A DNA stretch of 64,000 nucleotides from Ursus arctos (lineage: Eukaryota > Chordata > Mammalia > Carnivora > Ursidae). Made by a program: the position numbers and the translations under genes. Location: NCBI RefSeq assembly GCF_023065955.2, contig NW_026622841.1, positions 18,114,501-18,178,500 of the forward strand. The letters are read 5' to 3'. Below, in pieces: positions 1 to 10,859 of this stretch (the stretch's first letter is position 1; every line of letters starts with the position of its first letter). The notes under the pieces are model-generated. The model saw nothing but the letters and a program-made list of their open reading frames with translations. It was not told the DNA's origin and did no database searches.

Positions 1-170
1 AGCACTAGTCTAAAAGTAGTTTGGGTTAATCCTTAGAAAGAATGGAAGGTATTTTTATTAATTTTTATTAAAAATCTAACAAAATCAATTGAGTTAAATA
101 AGCATGTTTATGAAAAAAGGATACAATTACTAATGTAAAAATTCTTTTTTCTTTTTGGCCGGGGGTGTAG
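1..170 (+). other. TXNL1: TXNL1 intron (3' part only)
   Basis: AT-rich non-coding DNA that runs into a splice acceptor. The last bases before the exon are a T-rich stretch (141-156) followed by a G-rich spacer and TAG at 168-170. The 5' end of this intron and the upstream exons lie outside the window. No repeat was recognised in this short piece. Confidence 0.85.
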
Positions 171-275
171 ATATTTGTTCAGTCCAATCAAGGTGAAGAA
201 GAAACAACGAGAATTTCGTATTTTACTTTTATTGGTACTCCAGTCCAGGCAACAAATATGAATGACTTCAAACGA
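171..275 (+). CDS. TXNL1: Thioredoxin-like protein 1, penultimate coding exon (partial gene)
   Basis: This 105-base exon encodes exactly 35 codons in one frame, from IFVQSNQGEEETTRISYF to NMNDFKR. I recognise this as the C-terminal part of the PITH domain of TXNL1 (also TRP32). TXNL1 is a cytosolic and nuclear protein of about 289 residues with an N-terminal thioredoxin fold and a C-terminal PITH domain that docks it on the 19S lid of the 26S proteasome. The exon is bounded by AG at 169-170 and a consensus GTAAGT donor at 276-281. It joins in phase 0 to the last exon at 6844. The frame is intact, with no stop or indel, which argues for a functional gene rather than a retrocopy; the flanking introns confirm this. 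Upstream exons, including the CxxC active site, are not in the window. The gene name rests on recall of the protein, not on a search. Confidence 0.94.
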
Positions 276-464
276 GTAAGTTTGTTTTAAATGGTGTTTA
301 GGGGAAGTAAAAATATAATTTTAAAGAAATTTCATAAAGATCAAAATCATACCACATCATGAAGTTTTAGTTTAAACTAGGACAGGGGTTCTCCTAATCA
401 CATTTTTAGATAATCCAACTAAAAGATAATTTCTAATAAAAATAAATCCTGATACAGTGTGTAT

Positions 465-553
465 TAATAAATGGTATCCAAATATGTTTCCAAATAATGG
501 TATCCAAATAATGGTGTCCATTAATAATGATATCCAAATTGTATCCAAATAAG
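465..553. repeat. Short degenerate tandem repeat (ATGGTATCCAAAT-type)
   Basis: A unit of about 16 bases resembling ATAATGGTATCCAAAT occurs about five to six times with variation, for example at 471, 498, 512, 526 and 540. The array lies directly upstream of a LINE-1 tail. It accounts for the two overlapping minus-strand open frames in this stretch. Confidence 0.7.
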
Positions 554-559
554 TGAGCA

Positions 560-654
560 TAGCATAAAATGTACAGAATTGTTGAATCACTATGTTGTAC
601 ACCTGAAACTAATATAACATTGTATGTCAACCATACTTCAGTTAAAAAAAAAAA
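560..654 (+). mobile_element. LINE-1 3' end, sense to TXNL1
   Basis: The motif with TATGTTGTACACCTGAAACT (593-612), followed by a TAATATAACATTGTATGTCA-type stretch and an 11-base A tail at 644-654, is a mammalian LINE-1 3' UTR terminus seen in carnivores and other laurasiatherians. Only the last 95 bases or so are present, so this is a strongly 5'-truncated copy. A related older terminus is at 43690-43965. Confidence 0.72.
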
Positions 655-775
655 TCCTTACCTCTAACAAAGTAAAAGTTAAATAAAAGGAAAGTAATTT
701 AAACTAACTAAATGTTTGGTTATAGAAAGTGGTTAGGAATAATGTCAAAATAGGAGTAAGTTAAAATCATTAGTG

Positions 776-886
776 AATTTACTGGGCGTTATACACAACT
801 AATAAATCATCGAACTTTACATCAAAAACCAGGGATGTACTGTATGGTGACTAACATAATATAATAAAAAATATTATTATAAAAAA
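776..886 (+). mobile_element. Carnivore LINE-1 3' tail, sense
   Basis: Contains the diagnostic block ACTGGGCGTTATACACAACT, then AATAAATCATCGAACTTTAC and GACTAACATAATATAATAAA. The same block ends the copies at 52.1, 53.4, 54.3 (antisense) and 55.0 kb. Only about 110 bases are present, a very short 5'-truncated insertion in the last TXNL1 intron, in the sense orientation. Confidence 0.82.
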
Positions 887-2349
887 TTTTGCTGATATTA
901 AGATTTTGATTATTATTGTTTCTGAAGAAAACATTTAAAATCACTTGAATAATTTTAATCAAAAAGAATGGACTACACTACAGATGAGATTACTACACTG
1001 AGATGCCTTTAAACCATTTCTGTGTACTTAAACACCACTTTACACAAGCAAAGAAATTATCAGTGAGCAGGCAGATTACATATATATGTATATGTACGTG
1101 TTTGTTTTGTTTTGTGGACATAGTCCTAAGGTTTGCAGAGGATTTATGAAATAAATGAGACCCCTAGGAATGAGAACATTTTGTCCATTCATGGAACAAC
1201 TGTTACTTGGTCACAATTCCTTAGGGAGACAAAGTATTAAAACCACAGATCATGGAAGTGCTACTAGGAGCTTTCTCAGTACAGAACCCAGTTGCTGTAC
1301 ACAGATTAAATGTGCAGCAGCACGGGAAAGGTAGGTGTGGCCATGTTTCTATGGCTGCCTTTGACAGTCTAGAACTGGAAGTGATTATAAAGAGGTGATT
1401 ATATGGGAGGAAGTTTCCCTAGGGCTGCCAGTGCCTGGAGGAAGAGGCACACAGCTGAACAGTTCAGACCCCTGTTTGGTGGGGAAGTGAAGCCATGGAA
1501 CATCCTGAAAACTCTTTTTCTTTTTGATGGTATCTACAGATCTCATTTTAATTCAATTACAGAAAAATTTGTAAAATTGCATAACAGTGGATAAGCTTAT
1601 AAAATTGTATGCTGGCTTTTAAAAAACTGATAACCTTGACCGTAGATATTTTAACTGGTCATTTTCAACTATCTTCCTGTCTCATAACTAACTTTTGGGA
1701 ACTATAGGGCAATTATGTACTTAGATCTGTCATGTCAAATGTTTGCCATATGTATAATGACAGATCAGAAGGTCAGAAGAAGCAGAGATTAAACATCTAC
1801 ATTTTTATGATATGAGATATGCTGTACTGGGAAAATGTGTGAGCACCAAAGACATTTTGGCTGCCTGCTTTGTTATGTTGTTTGTTTGAATTAAATGTCA
1901 TTGGATTTGGCTTTAACTGCCTTGCATAGTTTTTTAGCTTAATTCCGTCATAAGATCTATAAGCTGTATACCATTAATTCAACTCAAGTTCCCTGCTTCT
2001 CACCTCTGCTCATGCTGTTTGATTTCCATTTTTCTCTTTAAGTAACCACTGCTCCATCTTGACCATCTTTTTACCAGCCTGCCATTCAGTCAGTTTTTCT
2101 AATGTGTGTTAATAATCATCCATCTAAGAATCTGTCTCCACCTCTTTGGTTTTAACATCCTCCTCTCCTATGCCTTCTGGCCTAGCTCCTCTTTCTCTCT
2201 CTTGGCTCACCAAACTACTTTTTCTGGACTGGCTTTAGGATAGCAAAGATGTTAGACTTTTCTTGCTTGGGAGTATTTGTGTTTGTTTTGTAATTTGGCT
2301 ATGTTTTCATTTAACTAAATACTTTTTTAATCTTAACATTATGTAGAGC

Positions 2350-2809
2350 AATCATTCTCAAACTTTTGGTCTCAGAACCCTTTTACACTATTAAATATTA
2401 TTGAGGACCAAAAAGAGCTTTTGTTAATGTAGGCTATCTTTATCTAATATTTACCCTTTAAGAAGTTGAAACTGAAAAATTTAAAAATTATTTATAAATA
2501 ATAAATTCATTATATGTTAACACAAATATTTTTAAGTTAAATTACATATTTTCCAAAATAAAAACCAATTAGCAAGATGAGCATTGTTTTACGCTTTACA
2601 AATTGTTTTACTGTCTAGCCGTTCATTCTCATGCCTGTTTCTACATTCAATCAGGTTTGCTATCACAGGTCATGTAGCCTCTGGAAAACTCCACCTGTGA
2701 GCCAGTGAGATTAAGAAGGCAAATAACGATTTAGCATTATTATGAACATAGTTTTGAATGTTCCCTGAAAGGGTCTCAGGGACCCCAGCCTAGACCACAC
2801 TGAGAACTG
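2350..2809. mobile_element. Fossil non-autonomous DNA transposon (hAT/Charlie-like)
   Basis: The left end reads CATTCTCAAACTTTTGGTCT and the right end AGACCACACTGAGAACTG. These are imperfect inverted repeats about 460 bases apart, as in hAT-superfamily MER elements with CAG...CTG ends. The interior has a familiar motif, ATTATTGAGGACCAAAAAGA, near the left end and GGGTCTCAGGGACCCCAG near the right end. There is no transposase frame. An 8-bp target duplication is no longer recognisable, so the insertion is old. The exact family name is uncertain. Confidence 0.65.
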
Positions 2810-5784
2810 TTTTGAGAATAATTTAATACTGTCATGGAGTCCTTTCTTTGTGTTAGTCCCTTGCTTTTAATGTTTGATAAATTTTAATTGGTTGAATGAT
2901 TTTCTTATATATGTTAATATTACATTGTATTTCCTTTTAATAGTTTCTGAACGAGACTTGTGTCATTCATTGAATTGTTCCTCAAAAGCAAGCTAATATT
3001 TCAGTGTTTTTTGCGTTCTGCTAAGTTAACAACATTGGTGTAGGAAAATTGCAATAAAAAATTATTTATTGTTTAACTGAAATTGGCCAGTTTAGATTTT
3101 GTATAGGTAGTCACTTATTAAAAATTATAAATGAGTTTGGTTTCTAGAAAAAGAAAGAATAAATACATGGTATGGTACTTGTTATCCCTGTAGTACTATG
3201 CGAGGTGTAATCATAATCCCTGTGTATAGCAAGTTTATCTTAAAGGATAACATACAAACATTTGGAAAGTTGATCAAAATTAATCAAAGCTTAGTTAAGT
3301 CTCTTCCTCTACAGAGTATTCTCATACTTTCCTAGCTCAGTGATACCTCCTTCTTCCCAAGAATGGCTGGGAGAGGACAAGAATGTTTTGTGGAGGAGGG
3401 AGGGTCTTGAACTAAACTTTGGGAGTAGAAATGGATAACAATGGAGGAAAAGATAGCAGGGGGTACTCCAGGTAGAATGGAGAATAGGAACTTGGGCATG
3501 CAAATGGGAAGGTGCAGGACTTTCTTTAGTCAGTCTGAATTTCAAAGGAATTACACATAGTCATTAGAATTTAAAATTTCAAAATAGATTTGGCATGTAT
3601 TTTATCAGCACAAGGGAACATTTTGATACCTCTTTGTGTAATGAAGAAAGCTATAAAAAATGGTTTAAAGAATGACAAAATAGAATTGTTTTGCATTTTC
3701 AGTTCACATTTTTATATTGTGTGAGTTGTTTCTAGATAATTTTAGTTTTCAGAGTGTCATTGATCTTCTCCTTATGTCACTAAGATGACAGAAGCTAAGG
3801 TAATGCTAATGAATCTTGGATGTGGATAGAAATCTTAGACCTCCTTGCATGCTATTACAACTTGAAAGGTTATACGTTTAAGATTTGGTACACTAGAACA
3901 CAGCTCCCACTTGTCTGTTTTTGGCTATTACAGGCATTGTGCACAGATTATAATATACAGTTAGGCTATTTGTTGTCGTAAATGGATTCTTTGTGTTGCA
4001 GCATGAAAAGCTTGCCATCTTAATCGGAAGTAGATATTTTCTTTGCTAAAATATGCTCTGTACATGGATTGCTTTATTTTAATATGAAAGTAATAACATA
4101 TGAGTGTACAAAAATGAGCAGAATTGAAGGGGCTTCTGCTTCTTAGGAAGTGAGGTGCATGTGAAAAGCAGAGCAGATTTTCTATCACTGTAATAAAAAT
4201 TTTTCTAAACTGGCCATTCACCGTATCAGCTATTTTTGTAACATTTCTGTCTGTTTATTTTTCAGCTTTTTTAATGCAACTCAAATGAACTAAAAACAGA
4301 AGATTTTTTAAAATGAAGTAATGTAAAGATTGACCTTATCTCACTCTACTCCCCTCCTTGCTTCTCTGCTCATCTAGCACCTGTCTGCTCTCACCCTTCC
4401 CATGTTCTCGCCATTGTTGGTGCAAGATTTCTCCAGCTTCTATCATCTGGATCAGCCTTGTAACCTAGATTTTTTTCAACCGTCTCTTTCTTCAGATCTT
4501 ATTCTAGCCATGTGTCTCAGCTGGCCTTTTGTTTTGGTTTGCTTTTTATTTTGGGCTTTCAACTAGGTGCTTTAATTTCATTTTCATACCATGTTGCTCC
4601 CCTGTCTTTTATTTTTTTTACCTTCTCATATTTCATTTTTGTACTACATTTTGAGAAATCATATTGCAATAAAATGTTGTTGGAAATGCTTTCAGACGTA
4701 ACTAGTTGTTGGATGTTTTAATCCAATCAAAAGTTTAAACTTTATTTTTGGGGAACTATAGAATCATTTTAGAAATCAAATATGAACAGTTTCATCAACT
4801 TCTTTTATACTAGAACTAGTATAATACATTGATTAGGCTGTAGTTAAGAGACATGGATTTTCTTTTCTCAATGGAACTGCAGCCCCAAAGAGTTTTTGCT
4901 GATTAATTATGGGCACATCCTCTGCTTTGTCTACCCAAGTGAGCTCAAAGCTTTCAAAGACGGACTGAATGTTAGGCTGGTTTAAACTCTTAACATAGAA
5001 GATCAGTGGACTCTTTACTGAATAGATATTTTTGACACCTAATTTTGATGTACCTAGACTGTTGTTTGAGGTGTAATATAAGCACTTAAAAATGAATAAA
5101 ATATCTTCTTTATGTTTGGGATGAGAAAATCCATATTGGAATGCTGAATTTCTTCTTTTTTACAGAGAATACACATTGGCAAGTTGAGAGTTATCAACCT
5201 GTGAAACAGTATGCAGATTTGTGTCTTCTGTATCACATCTGCTAAAATTTTAATTTTTAATATTAGTTGTTTTTGTTTTCTTTTGCTTAATCTAATAGCT
5301 CTGTGTTTTGCGTGTTCCCAAGTGATAATAATGATCAATAATGCTTCCAGTGTTTATCTGCTTAAATTCACTTGTGATACAAATATTGCCGCCTTCCCTT
5401 CTTTCTTAAGAAGGTCCCCCCTTGGCTTTTAAATGCTGAATTTTTTACTCTTATCCACATACTTTCATGAGACTATCTCTTTAGTATCTTTCTGGCTTTT
5501 TGGGCTTTCTAACATATGGTTTTTATAGATGGAAGAGGAGATCTTTTAGAGTAATAAAACTGGTTTTCCTCAAGGTTGGGAAAACGGCATGTCTGACATA
5601 TGATTGGGAATTAAGTGGAAGGGTTTTTATAATCTTCTCTCATGAATGGCACTAACCCGGCCACGTTCTGTTCTAGACCAGACATGTACTGAAGACCTTT
5701 AAGAGTTTTACTTGATTCAGACTACCATTTGGAACAGAATCAGTTAAAATATGAAAATTACATTTATAAATATACGTAGAAATC

Positions 5785-5996
5785 TTTTTTTTAAGGTTTT
5801 ATTTATTTGACGGAGAGAGAGAGAGAGAGAGAGTGCCTGTGTGCACACACAGGCAGGGGGAGCAGCAGGCAGAGGGAGAGGGAGAAGCAGGCTCCCCACT
5901 GAGCAGGGAGCCCAATGCGGGACCTGATCCCAGAACCCTGGGATCATGACCTGAGCTGAAGGCAGATGCTCAACTGACAGCCACCCAGGAGCCCCA
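5785..5996 (-). mobile_element. CanSINE (tRNA-Lys-derived SINEC), antisense, in TXNL1 intron
   Basis: In antisense orientation it starts with a T run and TTTATTTATTTGA, continues with a (GA)n stretch from 5814 and ends with GCCACCCAGGAGCCCC, the reverse of the tRNA-like head. A target-site duplication TAGAAATCTTTT flanks it (from 5777 and from 5997). The overlapping minus-strand open frame is a product of the SINE. Confidence 0.93.
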
Positions 5997-6702
5997 TAGA
6001 AATCTTTTTGTATACAAATATATCTTCAATAGCTTGCAAGTAGATTTCTTTAGAGGCATTTCTGCTGTGAGAATATATTATCTGATGATAAACTTCAGGT
6101 TTTAAGTAAATTATTTGCTTAAATCATAATTGTAGAACCTTTCTACAGAGGATTTGTTTTCTAGCACTGTTAGTAGAAACCAAGTTTACTCTTACATTTT
6201 TATGCTGCCACATTTATAGCAACTAGGACATTTTTAAAGCCCTCTGATGGAGATTTTTCTAATCATTGACAGAAACAAGATTTATTCTAACGTACTTTTG
6301 TAGCAACCAGGGTTTTTTAAAAATAGAAATGAGGCAAAATTAGTCATTTTTAATCTCTTTTCATTGCATATCTACATATTGAGAGAAAAGTCTAGAAACC
6401 TGTCATCTTGGGCATTTAGACATAAGTTTAGCATACTCTTTTAATTCTAGAGTATTTTGTGATCGACATTTGATTTCTAATTGCCTAAAAATAGTTTGCC
6501 AAATATATTTCACTCATATAGCATCATCCTTTTATTAACTTCTCTAAACTGTCAACCTTGTTTTGAAAAATTGCATTACTTTTCCTTTAAACAGTGTGGG
6601 AAACCAAAAATAGCCTGCATGTGTTTTATTTTTAATTCCTTGAGGCTGGGAGGAAAGGGAAGGTCACAGTTTTGCTTCAACAGTGAAAATACGTTGCATG
6701 CC

Positions 6703-6724
6703 AAAAAAAAAAAAAAAAAAAAAA
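6703..6724. repeat. A22 homopolymer
   Basis: A run of 22 A residues, 120 bases upstream of the last TXNL1 exon. No recognisable retroelement body precedes it, so it may be a bare microsatellite or the tail of a decayed element. Confidence 0.9.
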
Positions 6725-6843
6725 CAGGGATAAAAATTAATACGAGGTTTTAAAGATGATTACCAGTTAGTAATATTATTTTGAAAATAACACATATTTC
6801 TAAATCAATAAGATGTACATGTAAAGTTATTTTTGTTTTCTAG

Positions 6844-6873
6844 GTAGTTGGCAAAAAAGGAGAAAGCCACTAA
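6844..6873 (+). CDS. TXNL1: TXNL1 last coding segment and stop
   Basis: After the acceptor TAG at 6841-6843 the frame reads VVGKKGESH and then TAA (6871-6873). This is the expected C-terminus of TXNL1 and follows in phase from the exon ending at 275. The segment is only ten codons including the stop. The rest of the exon is 3' UTR. Confidence 0.94.
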   Translation, partial: VVGKKGESH

Positions 6874-6978
6874 GGTACAAAAGACACTGGAAGACCATAT
6901 TGCAATCAGATCTACAGCTCCTGGATAATTGCTTGATTCTCGTCAGAGACTCTCAATATTCCATTCATTGCCATTACC

Positions 6979-6984
6979 AATAAA
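6979..6984 (+). terminator. Proximal poly(A) signal of TXNL1
   Basis: Canonical AATAAA about 105 bases after the stop codon. It is followed by T- and G-rich sequence (TTTTGTTCGGATGG), which could act as a downstream element. It may give a short 3' UTR isoform. Confidence 0.6.
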
Positions 6985-7048
6985 TCATTGCTTTTGTTCG
7001 GATGGTATCACTAGTGTTTTTATTGTAATCTTGATACATGCAATTGTA

Positions 7049-7054
7049 AATAAA
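7049..7054 (+). terminator. Distal poly(A) signal of TXNL1
   Basis: Canonical AATAAA 175 bases after the stop, with the T-rich stretch TTAATTTTTGTCATTC about 22 bases downstream. I take this as the main end of the gene. Confidence 0.7.
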
Positions 7055-7084
7055 AGTCACTACTTTTGCCAAGCTTAATTTTTG

Positions 7085-8555
7085 TCATTCTAAATAAGTA
7101 TTTTCTCTTTTCATTTATCTGAAAATTGGCCCACTTCTGATTTTTGAAGAGATTTATGTGTCTGGTAGCATATTGATTGGAAGCCAGTTTTTCTCTTTAG
7201 GGGAGCAAGACTATTTTAGGGAATTCAGGAGTGCGTGTGTACTCGTGTATACACGCGGAGCAAGTGATTTTGATAAATGGACTTGGAACAGCTAAGTATG
7301 TTAGAATGAGTACTAACTCATGTTTATTAAACATTTGGGTATCTGAGCTATAGAAATTACTCAAATTATAACCTACCAGAAATAAACAAGTTTAATGAGA
7401 TTTAACTGTTCTCACTTAAAACTGTTAATGGGACCACAGATTTTAATCCCTTCTGGATGACCTTTAAAAATTTGAATCAGCCGTTTTCTTTACTGTTGAA
7501 ATCTGACCATGGGGGAGGAGACACTGCTGTGAATTCATGCAGCAACAGGACTTAATATTTTTAATCAAATATTTATTATCTTAGCTACCAAAAGATGCAG
7601 TGTTAATATACAGAGAACATGATTTAAGGTTAAAAATGAATTGGCCAAATTACATGTTTGAAAGATGTTTCACAAAAGGCTAGCAAAACAAAACATCTGT
7701 TCCTTACTACTATTTTTAATCTTAAAACTAATCTAGAAAGTATTGGTAAATTTAAGTTTTTAATTTCTCTATTTTTAAAATTAAAATTTAATTTTAATTT
7801 CTCTGAATATTAAAAATTCAGTGTTTGAAAAGAGTACATAGACTATTAATTTTGATTCAGTTAATACCTTTGAGGGCATTTTTGTCTAGGAATATGGTTG
7901 AGATAGCATTTTTGCCTTTGGGAGACCAATGTATTTATACACGTTTATGGAAAAAATTATGCAGAATTTTTTGTGTTAAAATAGTCACTTTCTCAAACAC
8001 CCAGTGTCATTACATGGTGTTTAGTTCTTCTCTATGTAAGCACATTAACTGGTCTGTGATGATGTCTATATACTTATGTATTTCATAGTTACTTTTCTTG
8101 GGTCAAATGGAGGGGGAAGGGCAAGAAATAAAAATTCATAACATTCCTTAATATAGACCATGTCAGATTAATTACGTCTGAAATTAGGGGTGCAATTAAT
8201 ATCAAGCGTTTTGTTTTACACTTTTGTACACTTAACCTTTTTGGGTAATTGTTAAAGTGCCTCATCTTAAGTATTGCTGACCTCATTCTATTTATACTTG
8301 ACAGTTTGAAAACCCAGTGAAAGTAATTTCGTACGTGTAAAGGATTGGGCATCAGATTTATATTGTTTATGTGACTTTTCTATAACTCAGCTGGTTGCAT
8401 TATACAAACATTCCATGATTATTCAAATTGTAAATAGTGAAAAATGAATGTTTATAGGTAACTATAACATGTTTCACTATGGGAAATTTTAAAAATAAAC
8501 ATACGTAGTTGATATTACTTAAATCACCAAGCTGAAATGCTGTTTTCTCCTAAAG
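7085..8555. other. Intergenic, no recognised feature
   Basis: AT-rich DNA immediately downstream of TXNL1. Short open frames at 7825-8088 (+) and 8089-8352 (-) have no recognisable protein content. I see no repeat, RNA gene or promoter. Confidence 0.5.
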
Positions 8556-8560
8556 CAGTA

Positions 8561-8624
8561 TGTGTGTGTGTGTGTGTGTGTATATACACACACACACATA
8601 TATATACATATATATATATACACA
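8561..8624. repeat. Compound TG/TA/CA microsatellite with dyad symmetry
   Basis: (TG)10 runs into TATATA, then a (CA) run, then TATATA-rich sequence. Because TG and CA runs are reverse complements around a TATA centre, the tract is a near-perfect inverted repeat. Confidence 0.93.
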
Positions 8625-8629
8625 TGCTG

Positions 8630-10090
8630 AATTTTCCAGATGAAAAAAAAAGAGCATGAGAAAAATATAAGCCTAGTTATTTTAACCAAAACCATCCCTG
8701 AGATAATGTTTTCTAGAAAATTAATATTAGGTTTATTATTTGTCAGGCATAGCAGAAAAAAACAAAAACAGCCCACAAAACTTTTCCCTTTATTTGCTAT
8801 GTTTTGTTATATTTCACATCAGGATGCATTATCTGATTTGAAACAATAAGGAAATAACCCATAGTAGAAACAAAAGTATCTGAGTACAGAGTCTTGCAGC
8901 ATAAGGCTGAAGTCAAGAGTAACACATGCTCTTGTGCCCCTCGCAGACCTTTATGATCTATTTTGGCCAGATTATCCCCCAATCTCATATTGGAGGTAGC
9001 TACATCATCCATTGGAGTTGCCATGTGAGCTGAAACCTGTTTGCCACTTGGAGATGTAAACTCTGTTTCTTGCAGCATTTGCAGGGCGGTGTGGATATGG
9101 CACATTTGGCCTGAGTATTTTATTTATGGCTATTAATTGACCTGAAAAAAAAGAAAAAAGAACCTACATCAGATACAGAGGGTGGGGGGCTTTTTACCTA
9201 AAATAGTTTAGATCTTCCCATGTTCCCCTTAATGTCTAAAGTAAATCTTCAATTCTGAAATAAAAAGAAAACATTGGAATTTGAGTGAGTTAGGCAACTT
9301 AAACCCTCTCCTTTGTAAACGTTAGAGGACAAAAGAACCTTAGGGCTTCCGTGTTGCTTGTATTAATATTCATACTTCAAATTGGTAGATTGGTTTTGTC
9401 TGTAGGATATATATGGAATTAGTGTTTTCTAACCTTAGATAATTTTTTTTTTTTAAAGAAAAGCAACTTAGGATAAATCCATTCACTGATCACTGAAGGG
9501 AAACCTTGAAGGAACACTGCATTCATTTAGCTTAACACCATTATTAGAGGTATTCTGCATTTTTTAAAGTTTTCCAAACACATGTATGTTCTATAGCATA
9601 CAGCATGTTTGTTAGGCAAATGAGTTTTAAAATAGGGAATCTCTTTATCACCCAATGAAGCCTATATTGCTTAATAGTGATGTCGTTTTAAACATTTTCA
9701 CTTTGTTTTTAGATCAATGCTTCGTTCTTTACATGCCCAGCACTGTAAGTGGGCAGAATGGGCAGGTTAATAAGATTACTTTTAGACTTTGTGGCCCATG
9801 CAGAATTACTAATTGGGAGAATGTGTAAATAATTTGTCCATAAAATAACTTTAGAATTTGGATATACTACTAAAATTGTAGACAGCCTGGAATAATATTG
9901 AAATCTTACCATATGTAACCCTAAACCTGCTAGAGTCTGTCTCCTTCCTCTACACTTGCTATGCTTCTCTATGGGAAGAGGAAGTTTATTTAGGAATCAA
10001 CTCTGATAGGTCGAACAGGCCAGAATTAGTTGTAAAAACATGATTTGTTGATTTATACTTGGACATGCATTTGAGATTTTGGCACATTAT
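8630..10090. other. Intergenic, no recognised feature
   Basis: Unique-looking AT-rich DNA. A minus-strand 102-codon frame (8797-9105) lies downstream, on that strand, of a pyrimidine tract with AG (around 9135-9155). The frame is interrupted by stops between the possible acceptor and the first ATG, and I do not recognise its product. Confidence 0.4.
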
Positions 10091-10094
10091 GCTA

Positions 10095-10245
10095 CTTTGG
10101 AGCATGATCTTTGAAGCTTGAATCTCTGCTCCTTCTACTTGTAAGCTGTGTCATCTTGAGCAAGTAACATTAGGAGTTTGAGTCCTCTTGTGTAAAAATA
10201 GGAACATCACCTCTTAGGCTTGTTATGAAGATTAAATGTGTTACT
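10095..10245 (+). mobile_element. MIR SINE remnant, sense
   Basis: Reads like the MIR core: GTAAGCTGTGTCATCTTGAG, then an AAGTAACATTAG stretch in place of the usual 'cttaacctctctg', then TTGTGTAAAAATAGGAACAT and GGCTTGTTATGAAGATTAAA. This is an ancient therian element with no target duplication left. Confidence 0.7.
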
Positions 10246-10264
10246 TTGTATCTGCAGCAAGGAT

Positions 10265-10770
10265 AAGTGTTTCTTCTGTACCCTGCTGTCCCATCTCACT
10301 GCCACTGCTTTTTAAAGGCTATCATTTCTTGCAAGGCATGATGCAGTAACCTCCAAATTGTCTCCTTGCCTCTGTAATGTGCCCTCCTATGGCTGCTAGT
10401 TATCTTTCCTTTTTGAGGTCTTCATAATGTGATTCCCTCCAGCCTTATACCTTACCCCTTCATTTCCGGCACTAGTAGTTCCCACGGTGTACCTTGATAT
10501 CTAATGCCTTCCTCTGACCTAACTGGTCCACCTGACGAATTCCTACTTATCTACGAGGCCCAGTCCAAGCAAAACTGATAGTGGTAACACACGATGATTG
10601 TATGCCTCCCTTGCTGCCACAGCACCCTGTGGTTATTTCACCCTGGTACTTAGCAAACAACACTGTAATTACTTGTAGTCTTATTTGCTCTACTAGCTTA
10701 TGAGCAGTAAGGCAAGGATTTTTCCCTAGTACCAAACCGTTACTTTGATCTATCATCAATAAACACAATA
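10265..10770 (+). mobile_element. LINE-2 3' end, sense
   Basis: Follows the L2 3' end layout: a TCTCCTTGCCTCTG block, CTACGAGGCCCAGTCCAAGC, GCCTCCCTTGCTGCCACAGC, TGGTACTTAGCAAACAACAC, a TATGAGCAGTAAGGCAAGGA block and a final ATCAATAAACACAA. No coding frame survives. The minus-strand frame at 10547-10768 is a by-product. Confidence 0.6.
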
Positions 10771-10859
10771 TTAAACAAATTCTCAGGTTCCAAGAAGAGA
10801 GATGCTTGTGGTCTGAGAGACCGTAGAATTTGCAGTTTAGTAAGGTAAGGAAGAGAATT

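Larger units (their letters stand above)
276..6843 (+). other. TXNL1: TXNL1 last intron
   Basis: The intron runs from the GTAAGT donor at 276 to the acceptor TTTTCTAG at 6836-6843. It is AT-rich and holds two LINE-1 tails, a small tandem repeat, a fossil DNA transposon (about 2350-2809), one antisense CanSINE (5785-5996) and a 22-base A tract. The stretches 890-2340, 2815-5770 and 6000-6700 show no repeat or exon that I can recognise. Short open frames there have no recognisable protein similarity. The T-rich DNA near 4250-4640 contains acceptor-like tracts but no exon that continues the TXNL1 frame. Confidence 0.9.
6874..7075 (+). other. TXNL1: TXNL1 3' UTR
   Basis: Non-coding DNA after the TAA stop, up to the likely cleavage zone 10-30 bases past the second AATAAA. 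It is AT-rich and contains no repeat. The end is inferred; a longer UTR using a more distal site cannot be excluded. Confidence 0.7.

Noticed and set aside
8519..8776. Minus-strand frame with HTHTHT/YIYICIYM runs
   Set aside because: It is a translation of the TG/CA/TA microsatellite.
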